Source: JABWAN01 sp041918175
Lineage (GTDB): Bacteria; Zhuqueibacterota; Zhuqueibacteria; Zhuqueibacterales; Zhuqueibacteraceae
DNA: 64,000 nucleotides
Direction of reading: 5' to 3'
Assembly (NCBI GenBank): GCA_041918175.1
Contig: JAYRWE010000088.1
Span: forward strand, 146,461 to 210,460
A model generated the notes under the pieces. It searched no databases, was not told the origin of the DNA, and saw only the letters and a program-made list of their open reading frames with translations. Within the stretch, counting starts at the first letter, position 1, and each line of letters starts with the position of its first letter. This document shows, one piece after another, positions 44,401 through 52,121 of the stretch. The position numbers and the translations under genes are program-made.

Positions 44401-44756
44401 TTGCCGAGTGTATTGTCGTTAATGGTGATGCGCAAAGCTTCGGGAGGAATAAGCGAGTCATATTGCGTGGAAGATTGAAAGTAGGTGGGATCGAGAATCA
44501 CTGCGAAGCTTAACGGTCGCAGCACGAGGCCGCGCGTGTGCGCGATGATCTCGTCAAGCGCCGCGCGTTCGCCGATTTGCCAGCCGGCGAGCGAAACCGA
44601 ATCCGTCGCGCTCAGATTGTATAGCTCGACAAACTCGTTCGCCTGCTCGCTCCCACGCGGGTTGAACATCACTTCGGAAATGATGATCTGCCCGCGCGCA
44701 GTTTGAGCCGCCGCCGCGAGTGCAAAGAGAGACAGAAACACCGGATAGCGTTTCAT
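41418..44756 (-). CDS. Large secreted protein with four lamin-tail domains and FlgD/T9SS-like C-terminus
   Basis: 1112-residue exported protein. Signal peptide 1-22 (MKRYPVFLSLFALAAAAQTARG). Four lamin-tail domains begin with IIISEVMFNPRG, VVMNEIMFEPAREQPEWIEI, LVLNEVMFDPPEGEVEWVEI and VIINEIYYEARSNEVEWFEL. They alternate with CARDB-like Ig repeats (LEISPLRFEPEQPQFGE and EVRALHFAPVRPKSGEN); the first three carry the recurring TPGAFNSVSPREYD linker. The end is an FlgD-like Ig domain (SPSPFSPDEDGVDD, LKIYDLRGRLIRHL, WNGRDEQGNPVRTGLYV), which in FCB bacteria sorts cargo to the cell surface. Probably a surface adhesin or scaffold; no enzyme domain is visible. Nucleotide repeats match the protein repeats. 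Confidence 0.92.
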   Translation of the reverse strand: MKRYPVFLSLFALAAAAQTARGQIIISEVMFNPRGSEQANEFVELYNLSATDSVSLAGWQIGERAALDEIIAHTRGLVLRPLSFAVILDPTYFQSSTQYDSLIPPEALRITINDNTLGNGGLSNSTAETIMLVSAEGDTIAQYTYSLGNADGISEEKIELSEDDSASNWANALRVDGTPGFTNSVSRAQIDGGLAAQSLALTPYPLRENMPAVISVLVRNVGRETLSGIAVDFDLIPRGREFGVPVYLGDIASTQTIASDDTLRLAFNAPALQSGRYNLLATLAIANDMNARNDTTSVPIAVSWRRELVVMNEIMFEPAREQPEWIEIYNPQSFSVPLPEWLIEDESGGKGAITQTIFIPPQRYRVLTASKELGGIFNLPDTAIILLNKMPALNNSGDAIVLRDFSGAVIDSIAYESEWGETGKSIEKIWHERANLQRNWLPSRGLRGATPGAFNSVSPREYDLEISPLRFEPEQPQFGEAVRIEAMVRNTGRNALADFSVTMRYDTLAATNWETAPILTTIFFAQELVPEDSAAVHFMWQSPPAGKIQLMAEVKTSLDLVAENNRAFAQVNVGFAPRTLVLNEVMFDPPEGEVEWVEIFNPNNAAVLLCKWFLEDEAQSRAMIATEIAIPPRSFRVLASSSSLAAQYHLPDSAVIVLQNFPALNQSGEIVRLRDLNGNVIDSLVYEGDWGERGRSIEKIWFERDNKKNNWQASVAARGATPAAFNSVSPREYDIEVRALHFAPVRPKSGENVQLQAWLVNRGRRALERVSTFFSYAMTGSQNWMPLGEVRVNGELPSEDSVLVALAWPQPPAGKHAILVETREARDLVSDNNRATATLPIGYSPKSVIINEIYYEARSNEVEWFELFNRSTTAVDLSAWFWKDAETSAPTTFPDTTLMLAPGSFAVVSSRGNVQLLEREALHIQIPKWLTLNNDEESISVFDYNGGRQDSLRFTSNWGGASGLSLERINPNLGTQDSSNWSTCVERLGATPGRSNSIFTEVIPSSVSLSVSPSPFSPDEDGVDDFAVFQMNLPTAIATVDLKIYDLRGRLIRHLLRSSAAGARSEAIWNGRDEQGNPVRTGLYVAYMQAIRAEQGVLISAKTTIVLARTMN

Positions 44757-45116
44757 GCTCGCCCCTTAAAAATTTTGTTTTGAGATGAAGCTGAGGTACG
44801 AGAGGTCGCGCAGTGGTTTGCTATTTTGCTTTATGCCGCTTGCAGCGCATAGTCAAACGTGGATATTTCAATCTATCTTGCAGGAGGAAGTTTCCTCTTG
44901 GCAAGGCTGAGATGTCAAAACGTTCGGAGATGATGCCCAGGAAAGTCTGGATTCGAGGTTGGAAGGTCCAGGTGTCGGTCAGAATCCTGTTCGAGCGAGG
45001 AGGCTGCTTGGGATCAGTCAACCTCGCAGATCATCTATAGCAATATTTCAAAGGCACTTCACGTATGCAAGAGAAATTTTTAGGGGCCATTACAAAACGA
45101 AGACAGAACCCAGCCA
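44757..45116. other. Gene-free stretch of 360 bases
   Basis: Between the lamin-tail gene and higA. Small frames on both strands (such as 44821-45021 minus) lack protein character and conserved motifs. A short palindrome AGGAGGAAGTTTCCTC lies near 44881. The promoter of the lamin-tail gene should be here. Confidence 0.4.
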
Positions 45117-45527
45117 CTATATAAAAACGGCGGGAGAGACATTAAAGCGCTTGCTCAATGCCCTGATCTGCGCGATATCGAGATCTCTTTTTCCATTGAG
45201 AATTTCCGATACAACACGCCGGCTACCAATTTCAGCCAAGTCGCTTTGCCTTAAATTGTGCTCTTCCATAAAATACCTGAGGGACGAAACGGGATCGCCC
45301 ACCGGTTCCGGAACGTGCTTATCTTCATAAGCCTCTATTAAAGTGCCCAGGATGTCAATCAGTGAATCGAGTGTAGCGTTCGGCCTTTCACTGACTTTAT
45401 CGATCAGATGATCGAGCAGCTTGACCGCTCTATTGTACTCTTCTTCCGTGCGGAGAGTTGAGACTACTTTGGAAACCGTTGGCCATGCTTTAATTGTGGC
45501 GGCTAGATTGGGAGCCAAATTTGTCAT
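45117..45527 (-). CDS. higA: HigA-type antitoxin (XRE-family HTH)
   Basis: 136-residue antitoxin/repressor. The N-terminal helical half (TEEEYNRAVKLLDHLIDKV and LGTLIEAYEDKHVP) is the HigA type that pairs with HigB toxins. The C-terminal helix-turn-helix runs about 82-130 (LRYFMEEHNLRQSDLAEIGSRRVVSEILNGKRDLD, ending ALSKRFNVSPAVFI). ATG 45527 is chosen over TTG 45542 because GGAAGGAAG lies just before it. The ATG overlaps the TGA of a truncated higB by the classic 4 bases. It would autoregulate the locus; here it has no intact toxin beside it. Confidence 0.88.
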   Translation of the reverse strand: MTNLAPNLAATIKAWPTVSKVVSTLRTEEEYNRAVKLLDHLIDKVSERPNATLDSLIDILGTLIEAYEDKHVPEPVGDPVSSLRYFMEEHNLRQSDLAEIGSRRVVSEILNGKRDLDIAQIRALSKRFNVSPAVFI

Positions 45528-45652
45528 GCTTCTTCCTTCCAATTGCCTTTGTCGTATTCCTTGTGCGTCAAAACCTGTCTGATATAGATTCGCTTTTTAT
45601 GATATGCACGCGGCAAATCTATTTCAAATCGAGATAGCAGGCAAGCGAATTT
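45524..45652 (-). pseudogene. 3' remnant of a HigB-type toxin
   Basis: A frame of 42 codons runs from just after the aldehyde-dehydrogenase stop to TGA at 45524-45526. Its last 34 residues (RFEIDLPRAY, then RIYIRQVLTHKEYDKGNW) match the C-terminus of HigB/RelE-like mRNA interferases, including the YIRxVLTHxEYDK hallmark. There is no start codon, ribosome site or N-terminal half; the 5' end is cut at the dehydrogenase gene. The 4-base stop/start overlap with higA is intact. I read it as a toxin gene truncated by a deletion. Confidence 0.72.
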
Positions 45653-47305
45653 TCAAACCTTATTCCCCTGCCGCAACAACCGCAGCGTGCCCGGAATGTT
45701 TTTAATCTTCGCCCACAGCGTGCGGCCGTGTTGGAACTGCGAAAAATTCGCGATGCTTGCGAGCAGCGCGGCGTCGTAATGATACCACCACGGTTTGCGC
45801 ATAAATGTCGCCAGCTCCGTGTCGATGAATTTCATGCGCGTCATTTCGAGCAAGCCTTCCGGCCCGTGCGTGCGACCGAGGCCGCTGGTTTTGATGCCGC
45901 CATAGGAGGCCTCACTCGTGCCCACGTGCGCGATCAAATCATTGATCAACACCGAACCGGCTTCGATGCGATTCGCAAGCGAACGTGCGAGCTTCGCGTC
46001 TTTGGTCCACACACTCGCAGAGAGGCCGAACTCTGAAGCATTGGCGAGTTGCAGCGCTTCTTCAGCATCGTTCACAGGATAAATTGGCAAGAGAGGGCCA
46101 AAAGTTTCTTCGCACATGACGTTCATTTGCGGTGTGACTTCGGTGATCACCGTCGGCTCGAAGAAGCATGGCCCCAAATCAGGTCGCCGCTTTCCGCCGC
46201 AAAGAATTTTCGCGCCGCTCGCCACCGCTTCGTGCAACTGCTTCTCAATCATATCAACTTGCCGCACGCGAATCATCGGGCCGATGTCAGTTGCGGGATC
46301 ATCGCCTTTGCCAAGCTTGAGTTGCCCAACTTTGCGCACGAGCATGTCTACAAACGGCTCAAACACCTCGCGTGCAACAAAGATGCGTTTCGCGGCGACA
46401 CAGCTTTGGCCGCAATTCACAAAGCGACCCCAGAGCGCGCCGCTCGTGGCGTGCTCCAAATCCGCGTCGCGCAAAACGATCATCGCGTCACTGCCGCCGA
46501 GCTCAAGCGTGACTGGAATGAAGCGCTCCGTGGCCGCAAGCGCGACTTTGCGGCCCGTGGCCGTGCTGCCGGTGAAGACGAAGCGATTCAATTCGCATTG
46601 CGTGAGCGCCGCGCCCGTGGCTCCATCTCCAATCGCAACGGCGAAAACATCCTCAGGCAAATCTGCTTGTTTGAAAAGCTCTGCGATTTTGAGCGCGCAA
46701 CTCGGCGTGAACTCCGAAGGTTTGAGCACGACCGTATTGCCCGCCAACAATGCGGGAATGATCGTGCCGAGCGGGAGCAGGAACGGATAATTCCACGGCG
46801 AGATGATGCCCACCACGCCGAGCGGCTCATAAACGACCCTGCCGCGCTTGGTTTTGAGCGCCCAATTCGCGTGCGGCACGCGAATTGGGCGCAAGAGCTT
46901 TTTGCCGTGCTTGCGATAATAGTGAATGAAATCGAGCACGGGCATGAGTTCCATGGCCTGCGCTTCGAACACCGGCTTGCCGTTCTCGCGAGTGATGAGG
47001 CGCGCGATTTCCATGCTCTGCGCGAGCACGAGATCGGAAAGTTTGCGGAGGTATTCCGCGCGGTCATCAAATGAAAGTGCGGCCCAGCTTTTCTGCGCAA
47101 CGCGCGCACGCGCGACCATTGCTTGCACCTCTTCTGCTGAGGCGGATTCAAACTCGCGCCACACTTCGCCCGTGGCGGGATTGAGCGACTGCACGTGCGA
47201 CCGCGGCGCATTGCTCGGTTGAGCGTGTGCGCCGTTCGGCTGAGTCGCAATTGGTTCAGCAGCAACCACGCCGAGCGTATCAGTCTGAAAGGAAGCACTC
47301 ATCAT
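45653..47305 (-). CDS. NAD(P)-dependent aldehyde dehydrogenase
   Basis: 550-residue ALDH-superfamily enzyme oxidising an aldehyde to its acid. Catalytic residues are all visible: Asn172 in SPWNYPF, Glu268 in LELGGSDAM and the nucleophile Cys302 in NCGQSCVAAKR; NAD loop FTGSTATGRKV near 243-253. The sequence is closest to succinate-semialdehyde or general fatty-aldehyde types; a 40-residue Ala/Pro-rich leader precedes the domain. The C-terminal tail (MRKPWWYHYDAALL onward) is longer than usual and typical of the group near membrane-active aldehydes. Two ATGs (47305, 47302) are preceded by CGGAGCGGA. Its stop touches the higB remnant. Confidence 0.92.
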   Translation of the reverse strand: MMSASFQTDTLGVVAAEPIATQPNGAHAQPSNAPRSHVQSLNPATGEVWREFESASAEEVQAMVARARVAQKSWAALSFDDRAEYLRKLSDLVLAQSMEIARLITRENGKPVFEAQAMELMPVLDFIHYYRKHGKKLLRPIRVPHANWALKTKRGRVVYEPLGVVGIISPWNYPFLLPLGTIIPALLAGNTVVLKPSEFTPSCALKIAELFKQADLPEDVFAVAIGDGATGAALTQCELNRFVFTGSTATGRKVALAATERFIPVTLELGGSDAMIVLRDADLEHATSGALWGRFVNCGQSCVAAKRIFVAREVFEPFVDMLVRKVGQLKLGKGDDPATDIGPMIRVRQVDMIEKQLHEAVASGAKILCGGKRRPDLGPCFFEPTVITEVTPQMNVMCEETFGPLLPIYPVNDAEEALQLANASEFGLSASVWTKDAKLARSLANRIEAGSVLINDLIAHVGTSEASYGGIKTSGLGRTHGPEGLLEMTRMKFIDTELATFMRKPWWYHYDAALLASIANFSQFQHGRTLWAKIKNIPGTLRLLRQGNKV

Positions 47306-47383
47306 TCCGCTCCGAAAAATTTGGATTCAAAGCAGCATCAAACGAATTAGAGAATCAAACCAGAAGAAGATTTTGAAAGCTTA

Positions 47384-47461
47384 GGGCTACACACGGAACA
47401 AAAACACACACTAAAAAGCCAGGACTTTTTCCGCATGCGTTTTTGATCCGTGTGCTACCCC
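47384..47461 (+). repeat. Inverted-repeat element, GGGCTACAC family, copy 1
   Basis: A 78-bp palindrome with arms of about 25 bp (GGGCTACACACGGAAC and GATCCGTGTGCTACCCC, three mismatches and one gap) and an inner hairpin AAAAAG-CCAGGA-CTTTTT. It shares a fixed layout with the minus-strand copy at 61324-61396: GGGCTACAC, about 20 variable bases, AAAAAG, 6 bases, CTTTTTCCG, a pyrimidine, then ATGC. It fills the space between the divergent aldehyde dehydrogenase and alkA. Confidence 0.65.
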
Positions 47462-47526
47462 TTGCGCTCCGGCTTCACAATAAAAGACCCTCTTGCGCTT
47501 TTGCCAAAATCGCTTAACTTTGCCGC

Positions 47527-48144
47527 ATGAAAAATTTTGCCGCCGCGGAAAAACATCTTCGCCGCGTCGATCCGGTGTTAGCGCGAATCATAAAACAACA
47601 AGGCCGCTGCACGATCAAACCGGACCGCCGCTATTTTCAATCCCTCGTGGAAGCCATTCTCTCCCAACAACTCTCCGTGAAAGCCGCGGCGACTATCTTT
47701 GGACGCTTTCGTGCATTGCTCGGCGGCAAAGTTCTTCCCGAAAAAATTTTGGCGTTGCGCGAGGAACAATTTCGCGGCGTCGGCATTTCGCGGCAAAAGA
47801 CCGCGGCGCTGCGCGATCTCTCATTAAAATGGCAAGACGGTCTCGTGAATTCCCGCCGTTTCGCGCGCATGAGCGAAGAAGAGATTATTGCAGCGCTCAC
47901 GCAAGTGAAGGGCATCGGCCGCTGGACCGCGGAGATGTTTCTCATCTTCTCGCTCTGCCGCCTTGATGTGTTGCCGGTCGCTGATCTCGGCTTTCGCAAC
48001 GCGGTCAAACGCGCCTATGGTCTGCGCAAATTGCCGGAACCGAAACGCCTCAACGCGCTGGCGGAAAAATGGAAGCCGTATCGCGCGATTGCCACGTGGT
48101 ATATGTGGGCCAGCTTGGATAATAAACCGCTGTCGGAAGCATAA
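47527..48144 (+). CDS. alkA: DNA-3-methyladenine glycosylase II (AlkA-like)
   Basis: HhH-GPD glycosylase that excises alkylated purines. The 205 residues hold the helix-hairpin-helix VKGIGRWTAEMFLIFSL (127-143) and the catalytic Asp153 in LPVADLGFRNAV; ILSQQLSVKAA near 44-54 is the usual N-terminal signature. No iron-sulfur cysteines, as expected for AlkA. Length matches the short AlkA forms lacking the N-terminal TBP-like domain. A hydrophobic protein gene follows 18 bases on. Confidence 0.92.
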   Translation: MKNFAAAEKHLRRVDPVLARIIKQQGRCTIKPDRRYFQSLVEAILSQQLSVKAAATIFGRFRALLGGKVLPEKILALREEQFRGVGISRQKTAALRDLSLKWQDGLVNSRRFARMSEEEIIAALTQVKGIGRWTAEMFLIFSLCRLDVLPVADLGFRNAVKRAYGLRKLPEPKRLNALAEKWKPYRAIATWYMWASLDNKPLSEA

Positions 48145-48162
48145 ATTTCACCTCCGAGAATT

Positions 48163-48798
48163 ATGGAATTTCTAAGAAAAGTTTTTCGTCTCGTCTTTTT
48201 TGTGCTGTTAATCAGCTTGTTGCTGGGTTGGGCGAATGTGAAAACGCAGCCGATACTCATGGCCTTTTTGCTCGTCCTCGGCGTTATTCGCGCGCTGGAG
48301 TTGTTTCATGCTGCGCCCGAAGGTTTGATTCATTGGTATCGTGCGGAGCAGCATCCGCGCTGGATTGTTTGGTTAAGTGGCGCGAGTTTTCTTACCAATG
48401 TGGTGTTGCCGATATTGGATCATCGTTATCGCGGGGAGGTGTTTTGGACCAGCCCGCTAGCGCAGGCTACGTGGTGGTTGGCCGGCCTCGGCATGCTGTT
48501 GCTCATCGCTGGGAGCCTTTGGCGCATGAAGGCAATTGTGGTAAAGGAAACGCCCAAACCGGTTACGAAAGCGTTGGACAGCAAACGCAAGTCAAAGAGC
48601 AAGGTGGTGGAAGAAGAACCCGAGCCGGCCGCGGTGCAATATTATTTGGAGCCGGCGTTCTATCACGCCACGGCGCTATCGTATTTCGGCATTGCACTGT
48701 GCTGCACCAGCATTATCGGCGCGCTCGCAATTTTCGCGGTGATTCTGCCGCCGTTGTGGTATGGCAAGAAAGCGCAGGCCCTAGCAAGCCGCGGTTAA
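48163..48798 (+). CDS. Polytopic membrane protein of unknown function
   Basis: 211 residues with about five membrane helices (RLVFFVLLISLLLGWANV, ILMAFLLVLGVIRALELF, IVWLSGASFLTNVVLPIL, TWWLAGLGMLLLIAGSLW, and a C-terminal pair around IALCCTSIIGALAIFAVI). Between helices 4 and 5 lies a cytoplasmic, Lys/Glu-rich loop (about 125-160, KALDSKRKSKSKVVEEEPEP). I recognise no family. It is 18 bases after alkA and 30 before the DUF3800 gene, so it may share their transcript. Confidence 0.75.
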   Translation: MEFLRKVFRLVFFVLLISLLLGWANVKTQPILMAFLLVLGVIRALELFHAAPEGLIHWYRAEQHPRWIVWLSGASFLTNVVLPILDHRYRGEVFWTSPLAQATWWLAGLGMLLLIAGSLWRMKAIVVKETPKPVTKALDSKRKSKSKVVEEEPEPAAVQYYLEPAFYHATALSYFGIALCCTSIIGALAIFAVILPPLWYGKKAQALASRG

Positions 48799-48828
48799 AA
48801 TAATACAATCGACAACGAGGAGGGCACA

Positions 48829-49584
48829 ATGCTATTGATGTATGTTGACGAAAGCGGCGATATCGGGACGCAAAGCAGTCCGACTCAATTCTTCATCCTC
48901 AGCGGTTTGATTTTTCATGAACTGCGTTGGAACGCCGTCATGGAAAATCTCATCGCGTTTCGGCGGCATTTGCGTGCAACAACCGGATTGAAGCTGCGTG
49001 AAGAAATACATGCGACACACTTTATTAACAGCCCCGGCGAGTTGCGTCGCATCAAACGTCATAAGCGACTTGAAATTCTTAAACAATGTATCGATTGGGT
49101 GGCAGATCAACAAGACATTAACGTGATCACCGTTGTTGCCTCAAAAGCCGGCAAAACGAAAGAACAAGTATTCGATTGGTCATGGCAAAGGCTGATTCAG
49201 CGCTTTGAAAATACGATTCGGTATCGCAATTTCAGATGGCCGGCAAATCCGGATGATCGCGGTATGTTAATCGCAGATCGCACCGATGACAAACAATTGC
49301 GCTTATTGGTTCGTCGCATGCGTAGATATAACCCGATTCCCAATTTTACCGGCGGCTATCGCAATATCACGTTAGATTATGTTATCGAAGATCCCATTAT
49401 GCGCGAATCAAAAGACTCTCTGCTGCACCAAATTGTGGATGTGGTTTCTTATTGTGCTCGGCAATTGTATGAGCCGAACAATTACATGAAGAAAAAAGGC
49501 GGGCACAGATTTTATGAACGGCTGGGTGCGGCATTGGTCAAACACGCATCAAAAAACCATCCACTGGGAATCGTCACTTTTTAA
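48829..49584 (+). CDS. DUF3800 protein (RNase H-like fold, putative nuclease)
   Basis: 251-residue member of DUF3800. The opening MYVDESGDIGTQSSPTQFF with the Asp-Glu-Ser-Gly-Asp motif, the Asp-bearing GMLIADRTDDKQLRLL segment and the late LQIVD/YCARQLYE part (LLHQIVDVVSYCARQLYE) are typical. These proteins share an RNase H/integrase-like catalytic layout and often sit in defence or mobile regions; activity is not established. GAGGAGG precedes the ATG. A minus-strand terminator lies right after its stop. Confidence 0.85.
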   Translation: MLLMYVDESGDIGTQSSPTQFFILSGLIFHELRWNAVMENLIAFRRHLRATTGLKLREEIHATHFINSPGELRRIKRHKRLEILKQCIDWVADQQDINVITVVASKAGKTKEQVFDWSWQRLIQRFENTIRYRNFRWPANPDDRGMLIADRTDDKQLRLLVRRMRRYNPIPNFTGGYRNITLDYVIEDPIMRESKDSLLHQIVDVVSYCARQLYEPNNYMKKKGGHRFYERLGAALVKHASKNHPLGIVTF

Positions 49585-49611
49585 AAGAAGAGTCCCGCGT
49601 GTGCGGGACTC
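49580..49611 (-). terminator. Rho-independent terminator of the GWxTD gene
   Basis: GAGTCCCGC and GCGGGACTC (49590-49611) make a 9-bp stem with a 4-base loop. On the minus strand it is followed by TTCTTTT. It ends the GWxTD transcript (stop 49698) and abuts the DUF3800 stop. Confidence 0.82.
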
Positions 49612-49697
49612 GGGGGAATCCTAATCCAGGGTCTAGCCCTGTTTCAGATTCACTTTTAAATAACCATACGGTTAGAAAAAAGCAAGTCACAATTTTC

Positions 49698-51077
49698 TCA
49701 TCGACTTGGATTAATCCACCGCTCCCAATCCGAATCGGTAAGCTCGCCGCGCGCGGTGGAATGCACCAATTTATACTCGCCCCAATTGTTCACATCCACG
49801 AACACAAACTCCACCCCGCCTTCCAATTCAAAATACTTCCAAACTTGATACGGACGATTTTCGCTGCTATTGGGGAAACGCTCAATTTCGCTGGGCTGCG
49901 CATAGACGAGCAACACGCGGCCCATGTCTGTTTCATAGCCCGGCCGCAATCCTGAAAAATTATCCTGCGTATATTTCACGCGCGCAAGATACTCTTCCCG
50001 ATATTCGTTGCGCGGCGTTTCCGGCGTGCGATCACGGTCGCGCCAGAACTTGACGAGAAAATCGCGCTTGCCGGCTTCATCCAAGGCCTCGTAAATTTTT
50101 TGCTCTTCTTTGGTGGAGATATAGCGTGCGGCCTTAAACTCGGAATCCAAATCCGCAACGGCGCGATTGCGATACGTGAGCAGCAACAATTCGTACCCGG
50201 CATCGCCTGCGGTTTGTGTGCCGCGCGCTCCGTCTTCGCGATATACGTAAAACTTGCGGCGGCGAAACGCTTCTTGCTGGCTCGCGTGATCGGTTACGCG
50301 CACTTCCAAATAATACGAGCCTGCGGGTAACGAGATGACATTGCACGCGCCGACTTCCACGACTTGCTTGCCAACGATGGGACGCTTGCGCACGGGCAGC
50401 GCTTTCACCAGATTGCCCTGGCCGTCAAAGATGCGATACGCCACGGAATAGCTGCTATCGGTCGGGTGCGTGAGATTATATATTTCGGCATACGTGAAGA
50501 GCATTGGCAAAGCCAGGCCGAAAGTCGCATTGGGATTGGGGATGACGGTGTAACGATTTTTATAAAACTGCGACGCCACGGTATCGCGCGTGGTGCGTGA
50601 AGAAATTTCGAGATCACTCAACGACAGTTTTTCGGTTTCAAAAGCTTCAACGGGAAGCTCGAGCATTTGCAGGCCGGCGACGCCGCTGTTTTTATCCAGC
50701 ACGCGCACGTGAACGCGATAGTTGTTGACCGGCAATTGAAATGCGGCTTGGGTGTATAGCAACTGGCTGGGTTTAATTTCGGAAGTGTCTGTGGCAACGG
50801 TGTGCGCGCCCCAGGTGTGGCGCACTACTTCGCTGTCGCCTGCCGCAATGGAAACCTGCACTTCAAACGCGGCAAGCAATTCGCCGGCGTCGGGCAGAAA
50901 GCGCAATTGCGCGCGGGGCACGGCTAAATAAATTTCTACCTGTGCGGCAGTGGCGTTGATACGGAAGCGCGCAAAGTCGAGCGCAAAGTACAAGGTGGAA
51001 TCAGCTTGGGAACGAGCAAAGGCGGGCGCAATTGAAAACACAAAGAGCAGAATACCAAAGAGGGCGGAGCGTTTCAT
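49698..51077 (-). CDS. GWxTD-domain secreted protein
   Basis: From ATG 51077 the protein has 459 residues with a signal peptide (MKRSALFGILLFVFSIAPAFA). It has a beta-rich N-terminal region (VEIYLAVPRAQLRFLP; PAGSYYLEVRVTDHASQQEA), a helical DEAGKRDFLVKFWRDRDRTPETPRNEYREEYLARV and then GYETDMGRVLLVYAQPSEIERFP. This helix-plus-G(W/Y)xTD block defines a family seen mainly in FCB and Acidobacteria, of unknown function. Here the Trp is Tyr (GYETD). It is transcribed with the next minus-strand gene 69 bases upstream. Confidence 0.9.
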   Translation of the reverse strand: MKRSALFGILLFVFSIAPAFARSQADSTLYFALDFARFRINATAAQVEIYLAVPRAQLRFLPDAGELLAAFEVQVSIAAGDSEVVRHTWGAHTVATDTSEIKPSQLLYTQAAFQLPVNNYRVHVRVLDKNSGVAGLQMLELPVEAFETEKLSLSDLEISSRTTRDTVASQFYKNRYTVIPNPNATFGLALPMLFTYAEIYNLTHPTDSSYSVAYRIFDGQGNLVKALPVRKRPIVGKQVVEVGACNVISLPAGSYYLEVRVTDHASQQEAFRRRKFYVYREDGARGTQTAGDAGYELLLLTYRNRAVADLDSEFKAARYISTKEEQKIYEALDEAGKRDFLVKFWRDRDRTPETPRNEYREEYLARVKYTQDNFSGLRPGYETDMGRVLLVYAQPSEIERFPNSSENRPYQVWKYFELEGGVEFVFVDVNNWGEYKLVHSTARGELTDSDWERWINPSR

Positions 51078-51146
51078 AATAATCTCACAGTGAAGGTGTT
51101 TTTTTAAAAGACGCCGCTCCTGATGCAAGGTTGTAAAGCCTCCGGC

Positions 51147-52121
51147 TCAAATTGTAAGGCGCAACTGTTCGAGGTAGCGAATGCTCTCGGCAAATTCTTT
51201 TAGGAAATCTTCTTTCGCTTGGCGCAGCGCGTGCAATCCCCATGCGTCAAAACAGCGCAGCACGAAATGCGAAGCCACGTCCTCGGGGCGCGCGAGGTAG
51301 TCTTCCGCATACGCGGTCAAATTGCGCCAGAGCCCGCGGCGATCGCGCTTGAACAAAGCTTGTGCTTCGTCAAAAAACAGCGCGGCGAGATTGAACGGTG
51401 TGATCGGCCAAATCCGGCCGTCTTGCATGTGCGCCACAAGCTCACGGCCGCGCCATTCGCAGACCGGCGGGGTGAAAGAAATTTCCGGCAGCATGAGAAT
51501 GATGGAGGGATGCAAATGCGCCCATCGGCCAAAGCGCACCAGAATCCGCGCTTCCCACAAGCGGCGCAATACGCGATTCTCCGCGTGCGTTGCGACGAAG
51601 TCCGCGGGCAATTTTGCCGTGGGCCAATAAAGCTGCAAGCGCAAACGTTTGGTGTGTTCGCCGCCGAGAAACAATCCGAGCAAAAGTTGAATCGGCCATT
51701 GCGCCACGCGCTCACCGCCATACCATAAGAGGAGACGATCTTCTTGCAGAGTCCGATGAAACAAGTGCTCTTCGGCAAAGAACCGGCTCGCGATCAACTC
51801 TTGTCGGCCGCTGCGCACCACACGCCGCCAAAGCCAGAGACGTAATTCGTCACGTTGCGCCGGTTGCCGCAAGTTCGCTGCGAGCTGCTCAAACTCCGTG
51901 CGGTCCCTGGCAAAATCTGAGTGCAGCACTTGCCAAATCTGCAGCGCGGCCTGTGCCCAGTTGTGCGCGGGCTGGCGATGCACACGCGCAAGTTGCGCGA
52001 AGAGCATTTCCGGCTGGTTTGCTTGCATGAGCGCGAGCGTATCGTCATATGCTTGGCGCGAACGTGCAAGCACGGAAAGCTCAGTCTCTTGCCAAATTTT
52101 TTGCGCGAGTTGATCTTGCAT
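51147..52121 (-). CDS. Conserved-looking protein of unknown function
   Basis: 324 residues, rich in Leu, Arg, Trp and Gln, no signal peptide and no membrane helix. Predicted mostly helical: helices LARSRQAYDDTLALMQANQPEML and FDEAQALFKRDRRGLWRNL bracket a central stretch with ILVRFGRWAHLHPSIILMLPEISFTP. Frequent Trp residues and the amphipathic periodicity suggest a repeat-type scaffold. It follows the CNNM-type gene by a 345-base gap and precedes the GWxTD gene by 69 bases. I recognise no family. Confidence 0.7.
   Translation of the reverse strand: MQDQLAQKIWQETELSVLARSRQAYDDTLALMQANQPEMLFAQLARVHRQPAHNWAQAALQIWQVLHSDFARDRTEFEQLAANLRQPAQRDELRLWLWRRVVRSGRQELIASRFFAEEHLFHRTLQEDRLLLWYGGERVAQWPIQLLLGLFLGGEHTKRLRLQLYWPTAKLPADFVATHAENRVLRRLWEARILVRFGRWAHLHPSIILMLPEISFTPPVCEWRGRELVAHMQDGRIWPITPFNLAALFFDEAQALFKRDRRGLWRNLTAYAEDYLARPEDVASHFVLRCFDAWGLHALRQAKEDFLKEFAESIRYLEQLRLTI

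Noticed and set aside
43446..44513. 355-residue + strand frame opposite the lamin-tail gene
   Set aside because: Antisense shadow; composition extreme (Arg, His), no family signature.
44821..45021. 66-residue minus frame between the lamin-tail gene and higA
   Set aside because: Basic low-complexity translation without ribosome site or match; may be chance.
46049..47074. 341-residue + strand frame opposite the aldehyde dehydrogenase
   Set aside because: Antisense shadow, rich in Arg/His/Ala, no motif or ribosome site.
49612..49690. Possible third copy of the GGGCTACAC repeat (GAATCCT ... TAGCCCT)
   Set aside because: Only two short blocks match and the AAAAAG/CTTTTTCCG core is absent.
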